Positions 1-11,963 of a stretch of DNA of 64,000 nt are shown piece by piece; the first letter of the stretch is position 1, and each line of letters begins with the position of its first letter. The stretch is from NCBI GenBank assembly GCA_018398805.1, contig JAGFBZ010002033.1, forward strand, positions 3,392,858 to 3,456,857. Reading direction: 5' to 3'. The notes below the pieces were generated by a model that searched no databases, had not been told where the DNA came from, and saw only the letters and a program-made list of their open reading frames with translations. The position numbers and the translations under genes were made by a program. This DNA comes from Hirundichthys speculiger (Eukaryota; Chordata; Actinopteri; Beloniformes; Exocoetidae).

Positions 1-15
1 AGATAGATAGATAGA
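1..15. repeat. (GATA)n microsatellite, cut by window edge
   Basis: Tandem GATA units begin at the first base, so the repeat probably extends beyond the window. Confidence 0.85.
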
Positions 16-1002
16 GATTAGTGTTTGTTGCTAACTAGCTGGAGGATGGTCCACTGGTCCTAACAGCTGGGTTGTGAGGCTGTGAGGCTGAGCTACATTA
101 TCAGATTAACGTTTCATTGATGTCCTTAATATGTGGGTGTTGTCAAGATTATAGAAAAATAAAAAAATAAATAAAATGACATGCCATGTGAATTTCTTTC
201 CCCTTTCAAAAATTATCAAAGGCAACTGAGGCCACACAGTCTAGCTTCACAAATTCTTTTAAATACCCTTTCATGGCATTAAAAGCACTTTTGAAAAAGG
301 ACATAGCAGACGGCGTAAAGATGTGATTCAGGGCTGGGGAATATAATTTAAAAAAGATTTGGAGGATGAAGCAGCCAAATGTATGAAACTAGACCATTTT
401 CAAGATGTCAAAGAGCAGATTGCAGATGAATTACTGATACTGAAAACACCACAATGATTTGGGTAATTACTTCTGAATGCCAAAAAAAATAAAAAAATAA
501 AAAAAAAATCAAAGAGAGAAAAGTCAAATCAACAAAAACCAAATATTCATCAAATGTTTTTTGAAGAGGCAAAAGTAAACAAGATTTTTAAAGCGTTTAA
601 ACCAAGACCTGCATGTGTAATAAAATGACCCCTTTATCAAATGCTTTGGTCGCCTTTGAACAGCGAATGACCCAATCCCCTGCTGAGAAAGATGATGACT
701 GAAATTAGACATGAGAAATCTGGCTGTTTAATCAACCAGTTTAATCAACATAAACTGCCAGAGCAAAACAGAAAAAAAGTCACTGGATTTCACAAAGCAA
801 CCTCCCATTTAGTTACTGCAGTAACTAAAATGTTTCAGCTGGAAACAGGTTATCTATCCTTAAGAGATAGAATGAGGAGCTTCTCATTCACCATGTTCCA
901 CCCCCCACGCTAGGCGGACTGATTGCACTGAGCGCCGGGATCTGGCAGAGCGGGCACGGACTGTTAGACCCTAGAAGGATTGTGTTGAACCATCATCTTC
1001 AT
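16..1002. other. Intergenic or intronic, no gene seen
   Basis: AT-rich apparently unique sequence. An A-rich tract lies at 481-510. Short open frames on both strands show no recognisable domain or splice context. Confidence 0.5.
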
Positions 1003-1290
1003 CAGGGCTTGACGCTAAATTTTTGGCTCACCAGCCACTGTGGCTAGTGTTTTTCCTCAGTCATTAGCCATTTAGTCTTTATGCTAGCCACAGTTTTGCT
1101 GTCAGTTTTTTCTTCTTCACAATATTCTTGTATTTACATTTTAAATACAAAAATTGGTACAACTATTGTGATGTGTCATATCAAAGAATAAGTTACCAGC
1201 CAAAGTTGCTTGTGAGACAGAAATTGTTACTAGCCACAGCCAAATTCTACCAGCATTTGGCCGGTTGGCAGGTGTCAGTGTCAAGCCCTG
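1003..1290. mobile_element. hAT-like MITE with CAGGGCTTGAC ends
   Basis: The segment opens with CAGGGCTTGACGCT and closes with AGTGTCAAGCCCTG, an inverted repeat of about 14 bp with one mismatch. The interior repeats GCTAGCCAC-type words on both strands (near 1040, 1083 and 1231). From memory, non-autonomous hAT elements with CAGGGCTTGACA ends are common in fish. The flanking 8-mers do not match, so no target duplication survives. It has no coding capacity. Confidence 0.6.
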
Positions 1291-2934
1291 AGAAGAGTGC
1301 TGTCAGAAACCCTCATGTCCTAACATACAGCAGAATCCACTTCGATATTTAACATCGAATGTCAGAGCATTTCCACATGGACCATGCAAATAGAACTCAA
1401 GGGATCGGGACTAAACAGAAGTGTAGCCCTAAGAAAGCCACTTCGCTGTGAGTCTAATTAAACATAAAGGGCATCAACTTTCCTGGGAAAGCACAGCGAG
1501 CCTTTGGGGCCAGTACTAAGATCTGAGATTTGCTTCAGTGGATCATGTCGATCAATATCAGCAATGTTATGAGCCCAAAGAATTCCAAGATGGCGATGCC
1601 AAGACTCACTGGGCTCAAACCGTGAAAGCACATTGAGAAGATCGAGGATGTGACAAACAAGACTTTTTGTCACAGTCTGACCCCCTTAGGAAAAAGTTAA
1701 TTCTGGATGGAAATATCATTTTGGAAGTATATGGTAATATATGTTATTGCAAGTCAGTAGAAATTCTGCAGCCAACAACAACTTTACCTGTAGCTTCGCT
1801 TCTGACTTTTGTCAAACTTGGAAAACATTAATTACTGGTGTTATTAATAACCTCTTACAGACAGGTGTCTCACCTGCAACAGCGGAAAGCTTTAACACCA
1901 GATATTTTAAACGTCACTGCAGCAGCAAACAACTATTTGCTATGCAAAAGTGTAGCTGTGTGTGTTGAGATTCTCTGTTCTGTGTTGTGACAGCCACTCT
2001 GCTGTGTGTGTCACGGTCTAGAGCAAACAAACCTCCTGATTTTCTTCAGCTAAAAAACAGCTTTTCTGGCTAAAATAGTCTCTCACATGGAGAGAGATCA
2101 AACCAGAACATGAACAGCTCTGGTTTTAGAGATCAACAGTGCTCCATGATGGATTTCTTTCTTAGCTTTGGCTTAAATTTTGTTTAGAAGTTCTTTGCTT
2201 AGAAAATGTGTACTGATTAGATTTACAAGGTCATACGGGTAGAAAGCACTCCGAGAACATCAGCGCTGTAAAGAAGAACACGTCTTGCTAGCAGGTCATA
2301 ATTCTGATATTTTCTGCCATGCTGTGTCAGAAATCATAACTTCCATTATTTTAATTTCAGTCTGTAGATCTTTGGTCTTCATGAGAACCTTTGTTGCACA
2401 TTCATATATAAAAACCCATGTGTATTATAAACATCAACACATTCTCTTTGGGATCAGAAACCTTCCTCACATTTTTATTAGGCTTGATTAGGAGGAGTGA
2501 TGGTGAAGAAACAAAGGACATTATCAATGTGGAGTTCAGTAAATCCCCACTAGGAGGTAAGGTTGCTTTCATGACACCGTTCAAGGTTTACTCTTGGTGG
2601 GCCATCTCCTGTTTTCTTTTCTGCCATTAATTTCTTGAATCTCTTGGATACCTCTTCCATGATATCAACTATAGCTCTGTGAGCTAGTTTCATCACTGCT
2701 GACGTGGTGCCTTAAAGTGATACGTAATTGTTGCAACATATGACCGGGACAAGAATGCAAAGCTACTTTGGTTGGTTTATACCGGTAGCAGGGACAAGGA
2801 GGCCATGAGAGCTAGATGATGCTTCCTAAAAGCAATAAAATATTACTTCCAATTTAACTGAAACTGATGTTTAAGCATGAAAATCCCTGGGGCAATGTGA
2901 ACATCAGCCCTCAGCTGCTTCTATACCTCCTTCA
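1291..2934. other. Unique AT-rich DNA, no gene seen
   Basis: No ORF above about 75 codons, no tRNA-like B box and no clear repeat. Confidence 0.5.
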
Positions 2935-2980
2935 TCCCATTCGGGGTCACAGGGAGGCTAAAGCTGATCCCAGCTGTCAA
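2935..2980 (+). repeat. Fragment of a widespread teleost interspersed repeat
   Basis: Contains GGGTCACAGGGAGGCT followed by CTGATCCCAGCTGTCA. It resembles the common fish phrase of the type 'ggtcgcgggggctggagcctatcccagctgtca'. A fuller copy of the same phrase occurs at 29349-29468. Family name not certain. Confidence 0.45.
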
Positions 2981-3228
2981 GACGTTTATAAAAAGATAAT
3001 TTCCACATACATTATGAACATTGAGAAACATTTAATGCATTAAAGTACTTCCGAGTATAGAATATCGGTAAGATCCCTGTCACTGCGACTTCTGCTCCTT
3101 CAGTTTCATGTCAGGGTCTCTCATGAGTTTCTTCTCTTTCACCTTCTCTGTTGCATAATCCTGAAAGTTCATCCAACTCTCTTTATCCCTCTTCTAGCAT
3201 CATACTCCTCTTTCTATGCAATGGCCAA

Positions 3229-3254
3229 AAAAAAAAAGGAAAAAAAAGAAGAAA
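3229..3254. repeat. A-rich purine tract
   Basis: Run of A with occasional G on the + strand. It creates spurious Lys-rich and Phe-rich open frames at 3214-3447. Confidence 0.7.
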
Positions 3255-3669
3255 TTCGAATAACCTCCAGTCTAGTGTTCACTTCATCGCTGAATGTGGG
3301 TGAAACAGAATCTGACCTGTTATCACGCTTCTGTTTCATCTTCTCACCTGGTTCCTTTTCTCTGTTGACTCCATCTTCCTCTCCTCTCCTTCTCTGTCCT
3401 CCTCTCTCTCTATGCTGTGAAGCAAATGTAAAATAAACGACAAACATAAAAACTGAACAGAATTTAAAGTCTAATCAGTTATGAATTGGTCCATATAATT
3501 TTAGACCATCGTTCTAATGGTGTATATTATCTAGCTGTAGAAAAAATATTTTATTCCGTCACCACGTGCTGCTGTTGTGCAGGAAAAAAAAAAGTAACAA
3601 GAACAATTCTTTCCCAGTTTCTATCATTTTTAATGATCTCACAGAGCTCATTAAAACTTGTATGTAAAA

Positions 3670-3718
3670 TTTTACTGGGGCACAGCTGATCAATAATGAG
3701 GCATGTCCCCCAGTAAAA
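3670..3718. other. Perfect 11-bp stem-loop
   Basis: TTTTACTGGGG (3670-3680) pairs perfectly with CCCCAGTAAAA (3708-3718) around a 27-nt spacer. Pairing can be extended imperfectly with GTGCC/GGGAC next to the loop. It could be a relic MITE or a structured RNA; no family recognised. Confidence 0.55.
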
Positions 3719-4881
3719 ACTGTCTGGCGACGCTACAGGTAGCAAGTACTGCAGAGTCTAATCAAACAATAGCTTTTTGGTAAGGAAATGGAGCACTCGC
3801 CGTAAACCAACAGAGGTGAGCCAAGTACACTGTCTCCTGCCAAGACACAAGATTAAAAAGCTTTCATTAAATGGCTCATTCACACAACATCTGAGCAGCA
3901 TGCTTCACCTGCTGGTTTTCATCCAGACAAAGAAAAAGGCCACAAAATCAGACAATCTTTGGTTAATTCACCGTAGTGTACTGTCTTTTTATTTTTACTT
4001 GGTGCATTATTAGGTTTGGCAATGGAATTTTTTTCAGCATATTACCAGATATGGAAATGAACAGGCCCATCTTTGCCTTCTTCTGACCGCTTGTTTTTAG
4101 AAAAAGTTGTTCTCTGTACATCAGTCCAACGTGTTTAATGTTCAACGTTCAACAGCATGAATTTACACAAGCAGCGGTGCAGCGTCTTATTTACTCTCAC
4201 GGTGCATTAAAATGCCAGGCAAAGAAATCATAATGAGTTTTTTAAATCACAGTCACTGACCAAAAGTGGGAGACAACTGCAATTTCCACTTTCATTTTCA
4301 CTCAGTGAAATCCATCCTCTGCTGTGCTAATGCGCAGTGTGTCTTCTTTCGGATGTGTGCATATAAGATATTGTTTTACAGTAATTAGACTTTACACTTG
4401 AGTGATTTCTTGTTTTAATTAAATGAAACTCAAACTGAATAAATGGGCCCAAAGTCTATTTTCAAGGGAAGAGGGCTACTGCAGGCATAAAACAGGATCT
4501 TCATTATTGATTGGAGGATGCTACCCTGGTTGTGCATCGGAAGTGGCTTGTGACCCAAACAATGTCATGGTGTAAACCTCCACTGCACACATCAAGCCCT
4601 GAGCAGCAAGTAATGAGCTACATGTTGCCTGCTTTTGTGCTCCTGAAAGAGGACTTATACATTTCGCCGCATAGTCTCCTGTTTACCTTTTGTCCTCTTA
4701 GGTGCTTTAGGTGGTGCTCTTGACAAAATTCTCTCAAATGAAAATAGCCATTCTTTCCTCCTCCAGTAAAAGATATAACAGCTGCTTCTCAGGGAGTGAA
4801 TTCTAAATGAGGCCTGGCATTGCCCTCTGCTGTCAGATCCCACAATGCCCCAGACTTCCCCTGCTTCCTGCCTGCCCTCGC

Positions 4882-4903
4882 CCTCCTCCTCCTCCTCCTC
4901 CTC
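4882..4903. repeat. (CTC)n trinucleotide repeat
   Basis: Seven to eight CTC units. On the minus strand they are read as poly-Glu, poly-Arg or poly-Gly in three overlapping open frames (4655-5160), which are therefore low-complexity artefacts. Confidence 0.85.
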
Positions 4904-6287
4904 GCCCCTGTCGTCCTCCATCTCTCTGCTTCCCCTCCCCACACCTTAAGACGAGCCTCTTGAGTGAGCCGATTTGACAGGCCTTTCTCACTAGGATGCA
5001 ACATACGGAAGCTGATGTGTCCCAGGACGTGCAGAAGCATCGCGGCATGTGATGGCACCTCAGCCTCTGCTCTCACTGGATGCCGCTGGGTTCCCTGCTG
5101 CAGAAAACCCTGAACAATTGTTGTGGGGGGTGTTGACGAGTTGTGATGTGTCTGTGCCACAGCTGTGAGGTTAAGACTACAGTCCTAAGTGAGTAGTTTG
5201 TTCTGCTTCTGATTGTTGCTGTTAGTCTTGATTGCCAAAGATGAGCATCAGGTGGCACCGGGGGCACAGATGCTCCACGCTCTAACCTTGGCTAATTGAA
5301 AGACAACGCCAATGCTATATAAAGGATTCATCCTCTGAAAACGCATTCAATTCTTTGAGAAAGTTGAAAAAATGGTTTATCAGCATGTGTTTATTGACTG
5401 CATTGCACATTTCTCAACATGCAATGCGAAACAGGGAGATGTGGAGCGGGGGAGAGGAGGCAGCGGAGTCGAACAGTGAAGACGTGACAGAATCAGGGGA
5501 TGTGTAAAAAAGGGAGGAGGCATTGCTGGGAGAAGATATTTAGGCCACACATCTCTTTTGTTTATTTATTTATTTTCTTTTTAATAGCTTGCACAATATG
5601 CACGCTGTCTGTTACTTCACATGTCCAGCTGCTGGTGCAGTCCTCTTGGGTAACTGCAATAAAATCATGCTGTGACTTCTTATGCAGAGCGTGCTATTGT
5701 TTTCCCAAAGCAACACTGTGATCATTTAGCATCTCTAACCAGCAGGCTTGCAAATCCCTCGGTTTTTGTAGAATTCCCCTGGATTCTGTAGCAAATTGGG
5801 CTGAGGGATTGTATAGGCTTAACCTTTCACAAGCAATCATAGGTGATTATAAACATTTGGACATCTTGTTATTCAGAATTAAAGAGACGCGTGGACAGCC
5901 GTGCTGTAATTACTCCACAGAAGGTCACTATCTTATGTGGTAGATTTTTTTGCCGCACAAAATTCTCAGGCTCAGTAGTGCAGAGGTTCAACTGGTCTGT
6001 AATAAAAAGAGCTCGCCATGCTTTATTTACAATGACCAGGCTTCATTTTTACATTAATAACACTGTGGCAAAATCAATAAAACCCCTTTCCCTTTGGAAG
6101 ATGTATTTCATTGGAAGCACTCATCCAACTAGGCTCGGTGTTACTTTCTCTGTGTTCCAACCGAGCAGATGGATTTTCTAAAAATTTCAGTGAACAGATT
6201 TTCCTTCCATCTTTGTTTCCTTGACAACACATCCAAACAAGGAATGGTCTCCCAGACAACAGGTCCGCAAGTACTGCAAATATCTCA
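4904..6287. other. No gene seen
   Basis: Unique DNA with short open frames only. The 112-codon open frame at 5843-6181 (+) has no recognised motif and is within chance length. Confidence 0.5.
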
Positions 6288-6345
6288 TGTGTGCATGTGT
6301 GCATGTGTGCGTGCGCGGGCATGTGTGTGTGTGTGTGTATGTGTG
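6288..6345. repeat. (GT)n / (GTGTGCAT)n compound microsatellite
   Basis: Three GTGTGCAT-like units followed by GT dinucleotides. Potential Z-DNA-forming alternating purine-pyrimidine tract. Confidence 0.9.
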
Positions 6346-6848
6346 AGGGAAGAGAAGACCAAAGAAGTGAGAGAAAAACAGAGAGCCGGAGCTGTGTATA
6401 TTTCCTTTTATGTGACCGGAGCCGCATATGTTGATCTCTTTACTTGGTTCGGTGTATGTATATCACAAGCACTCATCGCCAGAAGCAACTGAGATGCAAT
6501 AGCATAATTCAATTATTTGTTTTGTCAAGGCTCGGCGTACAGGTAAATGTGATCCTTTCCATGAAGAGAAACATGCCCGGTGGATCTTTTTTCATCACTC
6601 AGAAAATGCCCATGATAATGTCAGATCAACTCAACGAGCATGACAGTTCATGCATCCGTCTGTCATTAATGCATCATACATTTGACTGATGGGATGTCTT
6701 TATTTTTCCAAAAATACTTCATTTTTCTCGCCTCACTCTTCTGTAACAGTAGTAAAAGCAAAGGGCTATAAGTGTGAAAAAAAGGAAGCAATGAAAGGGC
6801 TCATTGACAGCATTAGTTATAATGAGGAATCATTTATATTCTTAGCAG

Positions 6849-6852
<4 letters not shown>

Positions 6853-6881
<29 letters not shown>
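6853..6881. repeat. (GT)n microsatellite
   Basis: About 14 uninterrupted GT units. Confidence 0.92.
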
Positions 6882-7022
6882 CTTTCAGGCCATCTGCTAT
6901 ATCAAGGCATCAATATACAGTTTGAATGCTTCTACCCTATTATCACAAGGACAGGATGTAGATGGATAGAGTGGTTAATGGGCTTTAGACTTACATTGTT
7001 CAGTAATTTAAAAAAAATAGCG

Positions 7023-7062
7023 CATATATGTATATTTATATATATAGATGTATATATATACT
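7023..7062. repeat. AT-rich (TA)n-like tract
   Basis: Imperfect TATA/TGTA dinucleotide stretch. Confidence 0.7.
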
Positions 7063-7782
7063 TTCTGGCTACCAATAATAAACTTATTTAATTCTACACA
7101 TTCAGGTCTGGCTAATCAATAACTAAAAATGAAAAGAATAGAGATGGTAAGATGGAAAAAAAAATTACAAAAACGGCACATCACAGAGTAAAGTGTCTTT
7201 TTAAACCAAATTGATTTAGTTGATTTATTCATTCAGCAAGAAATAATTGTTCTTTTTTTTGGCAAACTAAAGTGCACACCATGCATGAAGGTAGAGCCGT
7301 TCTCTCCCAGCAGACTATCGAGGCTGAGTCCCTGATGTTCTGCTTTCCTGTACAGCTTCCTCTGTCGGTATGGATTAGACAAGTGAAGTGGAAAACTTCA
7401 GAGACGGAACAACACCTCAAAATGCTGCTCCAAACTCTTCAGCCTCAACAACAGATATTTCTGTAATACATATTTAATGACAGACAAGGTGTGCATTGAT
7501 ATGTGAACTCAGAGGCATGTTGTCTTTGAGCGTCTGAATTGGGGTGATGGTGCAGTGAGGAATCTTTTTTTTTTCAAATTATGGTTAAAATGATCCAGAG
7601 AAGCAGCTGTTAACCTTGTTTTTGACTGGCAGGCCTGATCAGATGTCATTTTGTACTGCATGTAAATTACTGAATTATATCAATGAATCATGGAATATTT
7701 TGCAATTTTTTTAAAACTGCATTACTTTAGCTTATTATTCTACTCTTTCCAAATTATATTTTATTCCCTTTCATGGCCTATT
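7063..7782. other. No gene seen
   Basis: AT-rich unique sequence. Complementary short open frames around 7229-7466 show no known domain. Confidence 0.45.
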
Positions 7783-8060
7783 CTGTCAAGGACGGGATGG
7801 AGTCGGACCCAAAATACAGAAAACTGGGAAGCAAAGTGAATAAAGTCCTTTCATAAACCAAAAATGCTGCCAAAGCAAGATATCCAAAACAGTGAACAGG
7901 AGCTTGACCTTAAAGGTGAGACAATAAAAGAACATAAAATATAAAGGACATAAAAGGAAAGACAGACGTCACATAGAAGAGAAATGCACTTCCAAAATGA
8001 AACAGGAAGGCAAAGAGTAAACAAAACAAATAAGAGGTTTCACGACGTAAAATGCAGAAA
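7783..8060 (-). mobile_element. LTR-like terminal fragment, decayed
   Basis: Starts CTGTCAAGGACGGGATGG, then 'GACCCAAAATACAGAAAACTG' -type sequence and an A-rich list of short words. From memory, teleost LTR-type elements read in reverse begin with a similar phrase (ctgtcacggac... followed by a tttatt polyadenylation complement). No coding part remains and the partner LTR is not in view, so the class is tentative. Confidence 0.3.
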
Positions 8061-8145
8061 AAACACTCCATGATTTAGCCAACGCCGGCTTGGAAAGGCT
8101 TCTGAGACTCCTCATAGATTAAAGCAGGTATAGTTCATAAATGAA

Positions 8146-8574
8146 CTAGAAAAGCACTCGGAGAGCGCAGGCCTCCGCCAAGTGCAACAGTTCCCCCATA
8201 TAGCGATTTACAGATTGTGATAAAATCCGCGTTCTGGATCAGATCTGGATCAGCCTTTGTAATTTGATAGAGGTTTCCATTATCAATCCCTGAGTCAAAT
8301 TTCATGAGTTTGGGCAATAATTACCGGAGATATTGAGAAACAAAATTTTTCGGCCCCATTGACTGCAATGTTATTGAAAATTAGAAAGTGATCCAGAATC
8401 CAGGATTTCTTCCGGATCACACCCAAAATGAAATCAGTTCTTGCTTTTCACATTTCTGACAACTCCTGAAAATTTCATCAAAATCTATCCATAACTTTTT
8501 TAGTTATCTTGTACACAGACAGACAGACAGACAGATAAACACCGGCAAAAACATTACGTTCTTGGTGGAGGTAA
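8146..8574 (+). mobile_element. RTE/Expander-like retroelement 3' end, copy 1
   Basis: Begins CTAGAAAAGCACTCGGAGAG and ends in GACA units then CTTGGTGGAGGTAAT. The phrase about slow decay of similarity, with GGATCAGATCTGGATCAG in the middle, recurs in reverse orientation at 23306-23652, so it is a true interspersed repeat. I recall this as a very common fish non-LTR retroposon 3' region. Compared with copy 2 it lacks about 180 internal bases after the word GATTTACA. Non-coding. Confidence 0.6.
8516..8537. repeat. (GACA)n at retroposon 3' end
   Basis: Five CAGA/GACA units, part of the 3' tail of the RTE-like element. Confidence 0.8.
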
Positions 8575-11127
8575 TGAAGGATACACTAAAAGAAATACTT
8601 GTATCATCATTTGTGTACAGACACACTTATGTTGGAGCATTTCAATGTTATTCTTCTCCGAACTCCCCTTTGTTCTTGTCTTTAAGTAGACATGGCCTGC
8701 TTTTTTATGTTTTTGGACTTGTGTTAGAAATAATGAATTATTTCCTTTGACATCATTGTAAGCTCAAAATAGAAATTGATGTTTATTTTTTATGTATCCA
8801 AGTCTGGCAAACTCTACTTTTGCAACTTTTATTTTGGGACTTCACTTCATTATGTCTTACGGTGGTGATGGTCTTAATTTATGAGACTCTAACCAGACTA
8901 AAGGGACTGTGTGCGTGTGTGAGGACAGCTTCTGTCTGTGAGTCATGATGTCATAGACCCAGCAATATAGCCAGTCTAATGTTAGGATATACGTATGTGG
9001 ACACCACCTTCATTCATTCATAGAGGTTTCAATGGTGAACCCCTGGTTGCACTGGGAGTGTGTATGAAGCCCTGGACTCAGAGAATCACCTGCTGAGCAC
9101 CTGCCTCTTCAGCGGGTCCATGTTCAATTTGTAGCAGATCAGATAAAACGTCACTGATAACTGTTTAAGGATGGAGTTATTGGAGAGGGTGTTTCCTTGG
9201 TTGCAGTTTTTTGTTTTTAAATCTTGCCCAAAGCTATTGTTATTTCATAGCCTCTTTCATGCCATAACAACTGACAGGGCTAGGGATCATTTTTAACGCC
9301 GCACAAGAAAAGGGATGTTTGTGGAAAAAGGTGCTTCGCTAAAACCAAAGAATTCCTGGTATTTGTCCTGTTAATCCTGTTTTCCAACGGCTGCCAAGAA
9401 CTTCGGAAGAACCATCATCGTTTCAGCCATCTGTCCTTCAAGATCACTGACAAAAGGGTGGAATCATAGACCTTATAAATGAAATATAAAGTCTCCCGGC
9501 AGCTTCTGTGTCCTCTCATGTTTAATAAACTGGATGCTACAGTGACCTTGGCTCAGACGGCAGAATTAGAAGTTAACGGCATATCACAACTGCAACATAT
9601 TTTTAATGTTATGGTAATTTTTTAGAGGAAGCAATCAGTGAGCACCGCACCAGAACACATGACCTCTTGTGACCTTGTGATTTCACCGGGAAGCCAATGA
9701 AAACAATATGGCGTCCTCTGTGCAGCGACGTGATGTAATGTTAGCTAAATCAGAAAGCTAGGGAAGTCTACATGGAGTGTAGAGTGGTATGTTGAATATA
9801 GGTGGTATATTTCTCTGTGAGAAATAGGTGAGGGCAAGATTTGTTGGATTTAATATTTCCAACTGGAGCTTGCCCACACATTGATGGTAGAATAGCAAAA
9901 TCCTAAACATTGTTCATGTTTGATATTATTAGGGCCACTTTGAGGGTTTGTTAAGTCATCACACTGCCAAAGATTTTAGGAAAAACATTAGTACCAACCA
10001 TGTTCTCAGACTAGATTTCTCCTCCAAAGTTCAGGAGAGTTAAAGTAAGGATAAATTGACACCACCTGTGCTGTACGAGGTCAGTGTTGAGACAGACTTT
10101 TCAGACTCTTACTGCAGACATCTTTAATATATTTATATCTTATTTAAATATTAGTAAATTTGTAAAAGCTCTAGCCTTAATGTGAACCCATTTTCCTTCC
10201 CAGTGGAATCACTTTACTACAGGGAACCAAGAACAAACCAGAAATCTGATGAGACTAGATACTTCTCAAAGTATTATTCATAAGTTTGGAGCCAGTCACC
10301 CTCTGAGCATAATGAATTATCAATGCTACCCTTTCAAACGCTGCCAGCATTCCAAAACACGTTATGGCAGAATATAGTTGTTTGTGGATGCGGCATTGCA
10401 GCAGACATTTCAGCATCCACTACATATTCATATGGTTGTACAGGTGGGAATCTGGGCAGAGAAATATCTGTGACCATTACGTCTGTCAGTTCAGTTTGCG
10501 GTACATCTGGCCTGTGCTGTACCAAAGCCAATTTCTTGAAATAATGTTTTTTTCTTTTTTTTTTTTTTGCATTTCCATCTTCCTTCCTCTGTTCCGAACA
10601 CAACTCTCCCACTCACCAGTGCCAAGCAGCCTAAATTAGATCAGGCTTAAATAAGATCTATCCCTATCTCTGTATGCAAGGATAGACTGATCCTCGCAGC
10701 AGCGCTTTGACATTTCTCTCAGGCTACGGGATGCCTCTGAAGGATTACCTCAGTGGGAGTGGGCTGCATTAGCTAGCCCATGACGACTCACTCTATTGAT
10801 ACCCGTGGCAGGTACACCTCAGCAAGGAGCCCTTGTGCGTCCCGTGGAGAGATGTGAAATGATTATAAATTGTGGGTGTCAATTCTAAAGGGGAAAGCTG
10901 GTCATCTGTAAAAGAAAAGATGTATGAGCACATAAGGATGGGTAATTCCACTCCTCTATGAAGGGAGGATGAGGAGTAGATGACATTTCCTCCTACGGCC
11001 TGTGACGGCCTACGGCTCCAGAGTTTCTTCTGCTCTACTTCTGATTGTTTCTTTCTCTTTCTTACATCCTCTTTGGATTTCAGTCACAATTGCAGATAAC
11101 CGCCGTCCAGCTTCAGACAACAGACGC
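8575..11127. other. Unique DNA, no gene seen
   Basis: A tiny open frame starting ATGGCGTCC near 9709 sits just after a CCAAT-like word and within an AATATGGCG (YY1-like) word, but it stops after 17 codons and has no strong splice donor. A poly-T tract lies near 10548-10569. Complementary 91 to 92-codon open frames at 10334-10639 look random. Confidence 0.45.
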
Positions 11128-11158
11128 TCACACACACACACACAAACACACACACACC
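11128..11158. repeat. (CA)n microsatellite
   Basis: CA dinucleotides with one AAAC interruption. Confidence 0.9.
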
Positions 11159-11594
11159 ATCTTATTGATTTGCCTTCACATATTTACGTCGCTGGGCTGT
11201 TGTTTCTCCACGTTCAAAAGTGAAGGGAGCAATGACCCAGCTATCAATCACGAGTGAGACAAAAGCAACACCTTCATGGTCAACAGGCATACATGCTATT
11301 TGTCTCGAAACTCGTTGCATTCTCAAGGTCACATCAAACTGACAGCAGTGCCAAAGCAAATGTTGAACACCTTCTGATGCAGCCTTTACAAATTAGTCTA
11401 ATGAGGAATTGATTTTCACTCGCGTCGCCTTTTTTCCCCCTTTTTCTTTTTTTTTTTTTTACTGTGTATGAAGCAGGCTGCCTCTGAGGCCTGGTAACAG
11501 CAGGTGGTTCAGCTTCACAGGAGCAACAATAAGAGAAGGAGAGCTACTCGCCATGAGAACAGGCAGCAGCGAGCAGCTCACTGGGCGGAATGAC

Positions 11595-11680
11595 GCACGG
11601 ACAGCACGCCACGGATGCACGCCACGGACAGCACGCCACGGATGCACGCCACGGATAGCACGCCACGGATGCACGCCACA
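11595..11680. repeat. 27-bp GC-rich minisatellite
   Basis: About three units of a 27-bp dimer made of a 14-mer (ACAGCACGCCACGG) and a 13-mer (ATGCACGCCACGG). Because 27 is nine codons the minus strand stays open and encodes a repeated nonapeptide (RGVHPWRAV-like). CpG-rich compared with the neighbourhood. Confidence 0.88.
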
Positions 11681-11963
11681 AGGGCTGCAACCTGCCTCTT
11701 TCACAACTACTCCAAGCTGCTGGGCTTGAACAAATAGACCCCTCTAATACTGATGTGTTGTGGCCTAATGTTGTGGAAACAGATGGAGTTCAGTCATCTG
11801 GGTTGAATGAAACAGTAGAAGAAGAGGTGGGAAACCTGCTTCAGAGAGAGTGTGATCTCATCAAAACATCAGAGGGATCAAATACATCAAGTCTGCTGCT
11901 TTTAAGTTTGCCCCCCCTAGATGGAAGAGTGATGAATAAACATGAGGGGGGTAATCTGAAGTA
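11666..11963 (+). other. Unidentified open frame after the minisatellite
   Basis: An open frame begins right after a TAG inside the minisatellite and runs about 98 codons to TAA at 11961-11963. It has an acidic, helix-prone middle (for example ETVEEEVGNLLQRECDLIK). There is no convincing splice donor, no known domain and no methionine near the start. Length is within chance expectation. It may be a fragment of an old gene or element, or nothing. Confidence 0.15.

Noticed and set aside
4655..5160. Overlapping Glu-, Arg- and Gly-rich minus-strand frames
   Set aside because: They arise from the (CTC)n repeat read in three frames.
6074..6492. Opposed 107 to 117-codon frames
   Set aside because: Their length comes from the (GT)n tract, which lacks stops in most frames.
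9700..9770. ATGGCGTCC start near CCAAT and YY1-like words
   Set aside because: It stops after 17 codons, with no splice donor and no supporting promoter context.
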